Origin: Cololabis saira
Lineage: Eukaryota; Chordata; Actinopteri; Beloniformes; Belonidae
Length of the DNA: 64,000 nt
Assembly (NCBI RefSeq): GCF_033807715.1
Contig: NC_084606.1
Coordinates: 35,563,898 to 35,627,897 of the forward strand
Direction: 5' to 3'
Shown: piece by piece, positions 55,507-64,000 of the stretch
Layout of the letters: the number at the start of each line of letters is the position of its first letter
Position numbering within the stretch: the first letter of the stretch is position 1
Position numbers and translations under genes: made by a program
Notes under the pieces: generated by a model
What the model saw: the letters and a program-made list of their open reading frames with translations, nothing else
What the model was told of the DNA's origin: nothing
The model's database searches: none

Positions 55507-56771
55507 GTATACCGATTTTCGTGCATGTACGTCAAACCGTATTGTGGGGCTTGAGGCACAAAGTTTTCTAGGGGGCGCTGTTGAGCCGTTAGGCCACGCC
55601 CATTAATGCAAACCATTAAATATATATAATATATCATTTCTTGCCAGGCCTGGCTTGCGTGCAAAATTTGGTGACTTTTGGGGAACTATCAAATATGGAC
55701 CAATCAGATGAAGGGGGGGCGCGCTTTTTGGGGTCTAGCGTCGCCACGGTAACGCTTTTGACTGAGAAAAGTAATGCTGTGTAATGTTGAGCTATCTTGC
55801 CACGCACATTTTGATGTATAACACACCTGGGTGCACGTTATGGTTCGGGCCGTATTAATGGCCAAAGAAGTGGCATAAACTGCGCCAAAATTACACAATT
55901 AATTCAAAATGGCCGACTTCCTGTTCGGTTTCAGCCATGGCGCCAAGAGACTTTTCTTTAAGTTGCAACATGATACATGTGTGTACCGATTTTCGTGGAT
56001 GTACGTCAAACTATTGTGGGGCTTGAGGCACAACGTTTTTTCTGTATGGACCAATCCAGATGAAGGGGGGGCACGCTTTTTGGCGTCTAGCATCGCCATG
56101 GTAACGCTTTTGACTGAGAAAAGTAATGCGCGTCGTTGCATGATGGATACGCACATTTTGATGTATAACACACCTGGGTGCACGTTACGGTTCGGACCGC
56201 AATAACTGCCAAAGGAATGGCATAAATTGCGCCAAAATTACACGATTAATTCAAAATGGCCGACTTCCTGTTCGGTTTTGGCCATGGCGCCAAGAGACTT
56301 TTCTTTAAGTTGCAACATGATACATGTGTGTACCGATTTTCGTGGATGTACGTCAAACTATTGTGGGGCTTGAGGCACAAAGTTTTTTCTGTATGGACCG
56401 ATCAGATGAAGGGGGGGCACGCTTTTTGGCGTCTAGCGTCGCCATGGTAACGCTTTTGACTGAGAAAAGTAATGCGCGTCGTTGCATGATGGAGACGCAC
56501 ATTTTGATGTATAACACACCTGGGTGCACGTTACGGTTCGGACCGCAATAACTGCCAAAGGAATGGCATAAATTGCGCCAAAATTACAGGATTAATTCAA
56601 AATGGCCGACTTCCTTTTCGGTTTCGGCCATGGCGCCAAGAGACTTTTCTTTAAGTTGCGACATGATACAGGTGTGTACCGATTTTCGTGCATGTACGTC
56701 AAACCGTATTGTGGGGCTTGAGGCACAAAGTTTTCTAGGGGGCGCTGTTGAGCCATCTTGTTGAGCCATTT
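55507..56771 (+). mobile_element. Helitron-like dispersed repeat, right part with tandem modules
   Basis: Resumes with GTATACCGATTTTCGTGCATG and contains three modules of about 345-349 bp (GGCCGACTTCCT at about 55909, 56258 and 56602). Two are nearly identical to each other, including GCACGCTTTTTGGCGTCTAG. It ends at GGGGGCGCTGTTGAGCC, without the terminal hairpin. Confidence 0.85.
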
Positions 56772-56774
56772 TGC

Positions 56775-57120
56775 GTGAAATGCCCACGACCTCTCACCAC
56801 TATTTCCCGTGGCACCAGTACGGAAAGTGGTGTGAGCACCACAGATATTGTACCTATGCGAAGTCAATTGGGATCCGTTGTCGTGATATATACACGGATT
56901 ATTACATTATTATTATTTATATATCATTCTTTATTATAGTGGCTAAGTTATGAGTTTTTGATGCGCAAGTTACTGTTTGTTACTGTCAGTTTGTAAAAGC
57001 ATGTTTTTAACTCTGTTTTAACAGTGTTTTATTGATGTTTTAATGGTTTTTGACGATGTTTAAGTGCTAAAATTCGGATATTGTACCTATGCAAAGTCAT
57101 TTGGGATCCGTTGTCGTGAT
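56775..57120. repeat. Copy of the 206-bp CACGGAT repeat family
   Basis: ACCTCTCACCACTATTTCCC, GAGCACCACAGATATTGTAC and TCGTGATATATACACGGATT match the tandem array at 44246-45000; about one and a half units. It is cut at 57123 by a Tc1 terminus. Confidence 0.85.
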
Positions 57121-57922
57121 ATACGGGACTGTCTCAGAAAAGGCATAATATTGCAAGCCATTTAATATTTTAATATTTCTGATTATGGCTTACAGCTTAA
57201 GAAAACTCACATATCCTATCTCAAAATATTAGAATATTTCCTCAGACCAAGTAAAAAAAAAGATTTATAACAGCAAAACAAAATCAAACATTTGAAAATG
57301 TCCATTAATGCACTCAGTACTTGGTTGGGAATCCTTTTGCACGGATCTGCATCAATTCGGCGTGGCATGGAGGCAATCAGCCTGTGGCATTACTGAGGTG
57401 TTATGGATGCGCAGGATGCTTCAATAGCGGCCTTTAGCTCATTTGCATTGTTGGGTCTGGTGTCTTTCAGCTTCTTCTTCACAATATCCCACAAATACTC
57501 TATGGGGCTCAGGTCAGGGGAATTGGCAGGCCAATCGAGGACAGTAATGCCATGGTCAGTACACCATTTACTGGTGGCTTTGGCACTGTGGGCAGGTGCC
57601 AGATCATGCTGGAAAATGAAATCAATTCAATTCAATTCAATTTTATTTATATAGCGTCTAATACAACAGAGTTGTCTCTAGACGCTTTACAGAGACCCAT
57701 ACCCAGAACATGACCCCCGAGCAGTTATTACATAAACAATGGCAGGTAAAAACTCCCCTAGTGGGAGAAAAACCTTAAGCCAAACAGTGGCAAGGAAAAA
57801 CTCCCCTTTAGGAGGGAAGAAACCTTGAGCAGGACCAGGCTCATAAGGGGGGACCCTCCTGCCGAGGGCCAGACTGGTGGGTCAGGGACGGCAACAGCAC
57901 AGCAGGCAGGTGGAAGCAGCAA

Positions 57923-58252
57923 CGGGATGACCAGGGGTGGGGACCGCAGGCCAGCACGCAGCTCCCGAAGCTCTGGCCCAATCAGCAAGTCCCAGGTTGG
58001 GGTGCAGGGTCAGGGAAAGACTTGTGCTCCGTAATGCAAGCTACAAGCCGCCCACGACCACCTGCAGGACAAAAGAGAGAAAAGGGAGGAGAAGGGGGGG
58101 CCAGCAACAGGATGACCAGGGGTGGGGACCGCAGGCCAGCACGCAGCTCCCGAAGCTCCGGCCCAATCAGCAAGTCCCAGGTTGGGGTGCAGGGTCGGGG
58201 AAAGACTTGTGCTCTGTAATGCAAGCTACAAGCCACCCACGACCACCTGCAG
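57923..58252. repeat. Tandem duplication in the L2 3' UTR
   Basis: GGGATGACCAGGGGTGGGGA through CACGACCACCTGCAGG occurs twice about 183 bp apart with only a few substitutions, joined by a GAGAGAAAAGGGAGGAGAAG spacer that itself recurs near 58285. Confidence 0.9.
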
Positions 58253-59327
58253 GTTCCGGTGTCCGGCAAAGGATGCTGCAACATGGACAAAAAAGAGAAA
58301 AGGGAGGAGAAGGGGGGGCCAGCACAAGAAACCACAGGAGCGACTCTGACACACTAAAGTTTACACTACCTAGAGATTTACCAACACCAGCTAGAGGTTT
58401 ACTAAACACTAACTATAGGCTTTACTAAACAGAAATGTTTTAAGTTTAGTTTTAAAGGTGGAGGTGGTGTCAGCCCCCTTAACCCAGATTGGAAGTTGGT
58501 TCCATAGCAGTGGTGCCTGATAGCAGAACGCCCGCCCTCCAAATCTACATTTAGATACTCTAGGAACTACGAGTAAACCTGCACTCTGAGAACGGAGAGC
58601 TCTGACAGGAACATAAGGCACTATCAGGTCTTGCAAATAATGCGGAGCTAAGCCGTTTTGGGCTTTATACGCAAGTAATAAAATTTTAAATTGGATTCTG
58701 AATTTTACGGGTAACCAATGGAGCGACGCTAACACTGGAGAGACGTGGTCTCTCCTGCTAATTCCTGTCAGTACTCGTGCTGCTGCATTTTGGATCAGCT
58801 GGAGCCTATTCAGCAAATTACTTGGACATCCTGCTAACAACACATTACAGTAATCTAGTCTAGAAGATACAAACGCATGAACTAGTTTTTCTGCATCACT
58901 CTGCGAGAGGATTTTCCTAATATTTGCAATATTACGGAGATGGAAAAAGGCTATTTTACAAACCTGATTGACATATGGTTTAAACGACAAATCCTGATCG
59001 AAAACAACACCAAGGTTTCTCACAGTTGCACTGGAAGCCATCGCAACACCATCTAATCCCTTCCTAAGATGCTCTGGACCAAGAATGATAACCTCTGTTT
59101 TATCTGAATTTAGAAGCAGGAAATTTCTGGACATCCAGTCCTTGATGTCCCTAAGACATGCCTGAAGTTTAACTAACGGTTCTGTTTCATCCGGCTTCAT
59201 AGACAAATAGAGCTGCGTATCATCAGCATAACAATGAAAGTGTATGCCGTGATTCTGGATTATACTTCCCAACGGCTGCATGTATAAACTGAACAAGATT
59301 GGCCCTAGCACTGAACCCTGCGGAACA

Positions 59328-59435
59328 CCATAACAGACCCTTGACTGTTCTGAAGAAACCTCATGTACATGAACAAACTGGAACCTGTCAGATAGGTATG
59401 ATTTAAACCAACATAGAGCTGTCCCTTTAATCCCA
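59328..59435 (-). repeat. Exact 108-bp direct repeat, inner copy
   Basis: CCATAACAGACCCTTGACTG through GTCCCTTTAATCCCA is identical base for base to 59991-60098. It encodes L2 residues IKGTALCWFKSYLSDRFQFV and onwards. Confidence 0.95.
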
Positions 59436-59990
59436 TCTCCATAGAGCTTTTCAGCAGACGGAAGCATGTAGTGCTCTAAAATCTCTTGGTACACAGCTGC
59501 ATTTACTCTGGACTTGATGAAACACAGTGGACCAACACCAGCAGCTGACATGGCTCCCCAAACTATCGCTAACTGTGGGAACTTCACACTGGATTTCAAG
59601 CAACTTGCTCCTCACCAGCCTTTCTCCAGACTCTGGCGCCTTGACTTCCAAATGAAATACAAAACTTTCTTTCGTCTGAAAAGAGGACTTTGGACCACTC
59701 TGCAACTGTCCAGTGCTTCTTTTCCATAGCCCAAGTCAGACGTTTCTTCCGTTGTCTTGAGTTCAGAAGTGGCTTGACCATGGGAATACGGCTATTGTAG
59801 CCCATTTCCCGGACACGTCTGTGAACAGTGGCTTTTGATACCTGGACTCCAGCTTCAGTCCACTGTCTTTGAAGCTCCCCCAAATTCTGGACGCGACTCT
59901 TCTTCACAATGCTGTTACGGCTGCGATCATCTCTCTTACGGCTGCGATCATCTCTCTTGGTTGTGCAGCGTTTTCTTGCCCCAAGAAACG

Positions 59991-60098
59991 CCATAACAGA
60001 CCCTTGACTGTTCTGAAGAAACCTCATGTACATGAACAAACTGGAACCTGTCAGATAGGTATGATTTAAACCAACATAGAGCTGTCCCTTTAATCCCA
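59991..60098 (-). repeat. Exact 108-bp direct repeat, outer copy
   Basis: Partner of 59328-59435. The two copies bracket the 555-bp Tc1 segment at 59436-59990 exactly. Confidence 0.95.
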
Positions 60099-60553
60099 AC
60101 AACATGCTCTAACCTGTGCAGTAAAATGCCATGATCTATAGTGTCAAAAGCAGCACTGAGGTCCAGTAGAACCAGTATGGACACTAATCCCTTATCTGAG
60201 GCCATAAGGAGGTCATTCGTGACTCGAACAAGTGCTGTCTCTGTGCTATGATGCATTCTGAACCCTGACTGAAAGACTTCAAACAGATCATTTCTATACA
60301 AATAGTCACATAACTGGCTTGAAACTGCCTTTTCCAGAATTTTAGACACAAATGGAAGGTTGGAAATTGGTCTATAATTAGCTAAGGTGTCTGGGTCAAG
60401 AGAAGGTTTTTTAAGTAAAGGTTTAATTACTGCGACTTTGAAAACCTGTGGTACATATCCTAAACTTAGGGATAAGTTAATTTGGTCCAGTATTGTCGTA
60501 CCAATAAGAGAAAAAATATGTTTGAATAGTCGAGTCGGGATGGGGTCTAACAA

Positions 60554-61868
60554 CAGTACCTAATCACACCAACCATACTGTAAGGTTTTGCACATACTTC
60601 TGACGATGTATAAGATTTGTACAACAATTTACAATAAGTACAAAAGAAGAATAATAGGCAGACCCAAACACGTAGCTATCAACATGTAGGATTTCCCAAG
60701 AGTCCAACCTGGAGGAATGATTCAATCCCTGTCCCTAAAGGAAAAATCATGTATTAATTAACATAAATTAATTAGTAAATCAACAAAACTTATGTTCCTT
60801 CCAAAAGAAGAGCAGATTGTGTAAAAACTGTCAAGTATGTCATAATCATAAAAAATCTATCTATCTATTGAAACATAAATCAGAAAAAATAAAAGGCAGA
60901 AATTCATTAGTTGTGTTAAGTGTAAAACAATGACATGTCAGGACCCTCATTGTGGACCAAGACATTAAGTTGTTTGAATTTATTTTTAAACACTCTGATA
61001 AATTAAGTTTCCATACTTACTTAATACTAAATTTTGAAGATATTTGTCGGTGAATCATAACAATTTTAAAGCATAATCATGGTTTACGTTAAAGAGTGAC
61101 AATCCAACGTTTATTTAACTGTAACAGTAATGTGTCTTTGGTGATGTTACATCTAGTGATGAATGTGTGTGTAGAAATTGTGGAGGTTACTTATGCACTC
61201 GTGCGTGCTGGACCAGGATTGGTTGAGGGTTCCAGAGCTAGAAGAGGATTGGCTACATGGATCTGCACCAACAGGATGAGACTACCAGGATGATGGATGA
61301 GAGAGAGGCTCATCCAGATCTCCCTCCTTCCTCATCCAGACACTTGTGGTTGTGGTACCAACACCGTTGTAGAATTGTAGAGTTTATAGGAGTGGGCTGA
61401 CATTTGTTTTGATCCTAGTTTTCTTATGTTTATTTTAGTTAGGGAGGGATGTAATTATCTTTTGGTTTATTTAGGTTTGACAGGTAGGTTTGGGTTATTT
61501 CAGGAAGTTCTGTTTTGTTATTTTGGCCTTGGTCCACTCTGAAGCTTTAACCTTAGTTTCTTAGAAAATACTTGTGAATTAAATAAAATATCATTTTTCA
61601 AACTGATCAGGAGATGGGGCATCTTTGTCCTTCTGGGACAACTAGACAGGGCGTAATGGTGACATAGCAGCTCAGTGGCTTTGGCCGTTGACCTGTTCTA
61701 CCAGCTGAGAATCTACATCAAGATGTAATATTTCAACATTGTTTATTCACTTGTAAGAGTGAAAGCTGCACTTTTCCTAAACAAACATAAATCTAATGAC
61801 AGCAGCAATATAACTTATTTGTACAATAAATAACGATCTTGATAAAAACAAATCATCTGATCTACGAT
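60554..61868. other. Unassigned, AT-rich
   Basis: No gene or known repeat recognised. The frame at 61096-61293 (VRAGPGLVEGSRARRGLATW) faintly recalls transposase-like basic sequence but has no motif I trust. Confidence 0.35.
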
Positions 61869-62215
61869 GGCAGCACGGTGGCTTAGTGGTTAGCACTGTT
61901 GCCTCACAGCAAAAAGGTCCCCGGTTCGACTCCCAGGCCCGGCAGGGGCCTTTCTGTGTGGAGTTTGCATGTTCTCCCCGTGCTTGCGTGGGTTCTCTCC
62001 GGGTACTCCGGCTTCCTCCCACAGTCCAAAAACATGCATATTAGGTTAATTGGTGATTCTAAATTGCCTGTAGGTGTGAGCGTGAGTGTGGTTGTGAGCA
62101 TGGTTTGTGTGTTTATATGTGGCCCTGTGATGGACTGGTGACCTGTCCAGGGTGTAACCCCTGCCTCTCACCTGAAATGAGCTGGGATAGGCTCCAGTAG
62201 ACCCCCCCGTGACCG
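61869..62215 (+). mobile_element. tRNA-derived SINE, best copy
   Basis: Box A (TGGCTTAGTGGTTAGC at 61879) and box B (GGTTCGACTCC at 61923-61933) stand in a tRNA-like head. The body follows: TGGAGTTTGCATGTTCTCCC, GGCTTCCTCCCACAGTCC, TGGACTGGTGACCTGTCCAG and GGGATAGGCTCCAGTAGACC. Diverged pieces occur at 6845, 7790, 11425 and 29540. Confidence 0.88.
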
Positions 62216-62225
62216 TGAATTGTTC

Positions 62226-62577
62226 CCAAACAAAGAAACCGTGACAGACCTTAATCCTTTATATGTCACTCAACCAAATACTTGGAATTTGAACAATTCA
62301 ACCAAAACACAATTATTGGAGAATATTATAAAAGTTCTACTTTGTAAGTATGTTTACTTAAGCTACCAAATCTGGTAATTGAGGTAAAGTTGTAGGTGCA
62401 GCATGATCATAAAGTCACACTGAAAAGGTCTCAGGTGAATAAATCCTGTTGGATGTGGTCATGAACTTTCTTTTTCACAGTAATGTGGACAGATGAGTAC
62501 TGTAGGTCTCAGATGAACAAAGCTTAACTACTCATTTACGGGTCTAAGTGATCTTGAACTGTGTTGTTAAGTCAGTC
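62226..62577. other. Unassigned
   Basis: No feature recognised. Confidence 0.3.
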
Positions 62578-63360
62578 CCTCAACGGGATTCCGGGACTCC
62601 GGGACTCCGTGACTCCGTGACCCTTGGGGTGTCCGCCGGGGTGGCCCCGGGGGGGGTGGGGCCGGGTCCGGGGATCGGGCCTCCCCTGACCGGGGGGTGC
62701 ACGGGCGGGCGCGGCGGCGGGGTGGCACCATTTCCAGGTGTCTGTCTTATGTTGTCAGTATGAATGGGGGGATGTTGGACCGTTTCCCCCTCCGTTTGGG
62801 GCGCCCGTGGAGGTACGGTGGGGCCCTGGCCCGGCTCGGAGGGCCGGCCCCCGTCTACTGGATGGCCGGTGGGGGAACGCGGGTGTCTTACCAGGGCCGG
62901 CTTTGCTGGTCCTGCCTCCTGGCTTCGGCCTCCGCTCCCCCTCCTTCCCCCCCTACACGATTCATACGCACATAGGCGAAGGGGCGGGGGGTCCGGGTCG
63001 TGGGGGGCATTGTCCCGCGTGGCCCGGCACTGCACATTCAACACTTAATAAAAACATTTGACAAGGACACGTAGTTCGGGAGGGGGGGGGTGTCGGTGTC
63101 AAATCGATACTTGGCCCTCCCCCTCCCTGTTTTTATGGCATTAATCACATGCACTCAACACCAGGGGCGGGAGGGGGTCCAACATCATCCGCGTTCCCTC
63201 GCCGGCCTGGGATAGGTGGGTCGGGATACCCGGGCCTGGCGGGGCTTGCCGTGCAGCCTGGGGTGCCTTCTGGCGGTGCTGGACCCCCCCGGGGAGGGGG
63301 AAACGGTGCGTGATTGTGTGTCTGTGTCGGTGAGAATGCGGTGGGGAAGGGTCCTGCCAT
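62578..63360. other. GC-rich block of unknown nature
   Basis: Sharp rise in GC content with long G and C runs, four near-repeats of GGACTCCG at the left edge, and open frames on both strands that are composition artefacts. It has an internal AT island with AATAAA (63047). It does not resemble 18S, 5.8S or 28S rRNA that I know. It may be a GC-rich repeat, a spacer-like sequence or a CpG island. Confidence 0.45.
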
Positions 63361-64000
63361 GGAGGATTTGAGCCTCCATTGACAGGACATCAAAACTTAA
63401 TAATTTATCAATATTATATTATACAAAGATGGTTATTATTATTATTATTATTATTATTAGTATTAGTATTATTATTATGTATAGTATATCTTATTATTAG
63501 TATAGGTATCGGATAGGTGAATGGATGAATGAATGGGATGCCTGGGTCTGGGGCCCTCCGTTGTCGGGCCCGCGTGGGTGTCGCCCTGTTGGGGGGTTCT
63601 CTCTCTCAGTGAGACACTGAGATTATATGTTCAAATATAAGACACAGGATTTATTTTTAATGATGGCACAAAACACAAGTTAGACTGAAAGCATAAACCT
63701 TTATTAGTCACGTTACACACAAGTAAAGATGAACACTAAGTAGTTACTGTATTTACTTCTGATGATTAAGTATCCACATATACTGACAATAATTAACAGA
63801 CATTTAGAGATCAGTCAGTGATTTTCTTTTGACAAATCAAATGAGAACAAAATATTCACGAGTGAAAAGATTTATTTTAAACACAAGTAATGAAGGCTGT
63901 TTACAGTCATCATTGGTTACTCTTGAACGTTTTCTTTGATATTTCTCCAAAATACTGTAAAGTCCACTTTATAATGATGTACTTCAGCAAAATAGTTGTA
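63361..64000. other. Right edge, unassigned with (ATT)n
   Basis: Contains an (ATT)n microsatellite at about 63431-63480 and another short GC-rich piece at 63540-63600. The final 300 bp are AT-rich with TTTATTAG and TTTATTTT, which could be polyadenylation signals of a minus-strand gene extending beyond the window; no coding sequence supports this. Confidence 0.35.

Larger units (their letters stand above)
57123..59990 (-). pseudogene. Tc1/mariner transposase, split by an L2 LINE
   Basis: N-terminal part on the minus strand, 59990-59437: GELQRQWTEAGVQVSKATVH, KKRLTWAMEKKHWTVAEWSK, VLFSDERKFCISFGSQGARV and INAAVYQEILEHYMLPSAE-type sequence. C-terminal part, 57612-57280: QHDLAPAHSAKATSKWCTDH, WPANSPDLSPIEYLWDIV and KLKDTRPNNANELKAAIEAS. 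The DDE residues are in VLFSDE, QHDLAP and SPDLSPIE. The protein would continue directly across the LINE. A stop interrupts near ITPQ*CH, and about the first 55 residues and the 5' TIR are missing, replaced by L2 sequence. The 3' end retains a GGGACTGTCTCAGAAAA terminus. Confidence 0.9.
57613..60553 (-). pseudogene. L2/CR1-type LINE reverse transcriptase, interrupted
   Basis: Upstream part (60553-59991): LANYRPISNLPFVSKILEKA, LLDLSAAFDTIDHGILLHRL. Downstream part (59436-58409): the catalytic FHCYADDTQLYLSM, FLLLNSDKTEVIILGPEHL, LDYCNVLLAGCPSNLLNRLQ, SPVLASLHWLPVKFRIQFKI and FKTKLKTFLFSKAYS, then a 0.8 kb 3' UTR ending in (TTGAA)n at 57613. The two parts overlap by an exact 108-bp repeat and are separated by 555 bp of Tc1 transposase. 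Apart from that interruption the RT frame is open, so the LINE is fairly young. Its UTR is the source of the solo copies at 14110 and 17395. Confidence 0.92.

Noticed and set aside
57825..58428. Arg/Gly/Gln-rich frames in the L2 3' UTR
   Set aside because: Composition-driven frames in a non-coding UTR with a tandem duplication; the same UTR in solo copies is not open.
61879..61945. tRNA gene
   Set aside because: Box A and box B are present, but the sequence continues into a SINE body found in several other places in the window, so it is a SINE head.
62580..63061. Pro/Gly-rich coding frames or an rRNA gene in the GC-rich block
   Set aside because: Frames are open on both strands through composition alone; no conserved rRNA motifs that I know are present.
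63600..64000. 3' UTR of a gene to the right
   Set aside because: Only TTTATT words support it; no coding sequence is visible in the window.

Overview
This is a vertebrate, almost certainly teleost (ray-finned fish), genomic window. Split genes have GT-AG introns, and nearly every large open frame belongs to fish-type transposable elements: L1, L2/CR1, RTE-type, RNase H-bearing and restriction-like-endonuclease LINEs, Ty3/Gypsy, BEL/Pao, Tc1/mariner, hAT-like elements and tRNA-derived SINEs. No bacterial features, CRISPR arrays or rRNA genes were seen. The species cannot be named from what I can see.

Layout. Positions 1-17 kb, minus strand: a secreted ZP-domain glycoprotein gene. A signal-peptide exon lies at 17048, two further N-terminal exons at 13938-13401, and C8, EGF-like and ZP exons at 5337-524, with every C-terminal splice phase matching. 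Its introns are packed with repeats: a 1.2 kb GGAA array, palindromic MITEs, a Gypsy copy inside hAT-like ends, and a LINE with a 13-bp target duplication. Positions 18-30 kb: repeats, an RNase H LINE with a 13-bp target duplication, three orphan exons of ACADVL (very long chain acyl-CoA dehydrogenase), a BEL/Pao relic and an R2-like LINE relic. Positions 30-34 kb: mostly unexplained. Positions 34.0-35.4 kb, plus strand: a complete four-exon gene for a 140-aa secreted cobalamin-binding-type protein (transcobalamin beta domain only). Positions 35.6-44.3 kb: nested LINE relics, including a nearly full-length but disabled L1. Positions 44-57 kb: tandem and dispersed repeats, a 1 kb segmental duplication carrying an interferon-response-like GAAACT array, and the most interesting element of the window. 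Positions 57-60.5 kb: interleaved Tc1 and L2 relics with an exact 108-bp direct repeat. Positions 60.5-64 kb: a SINE, a GC-rich block and unassigned sequence.

The main find is a 4,674-bp DNA transposon at 50833-55506. It has 11-bp perfect terminal inverted repeats (GGGTCAATATC) and a 4-bp GTAT target duplication. Its three-exon minus-strand gene encodes an uninterrupted 811-aa DDE-type transposase candidate with Cys-rich clusters and a Tudor/SH3-like C-terminus. Eight copies of a 13-bp motif (GACAGGGTGGACA) were seen, all inside the element, with four grouped just upstream of its gene. It sits in a dispersed repeat that also received a 341-bp MITE with a TTAA duplication, so both empty sites can be inferred from sister copies. 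I could not assign the transposase to a named superfamily.

Real host genes are therefore few: the ZP glycoprotein, the transcobalamin-like gene, an ACADVL fragment and one uncertain candidate gene near 47.7-48.8 kb. Most of the rest is layered transposon insertions whose relative order can often be read from their boundaries.
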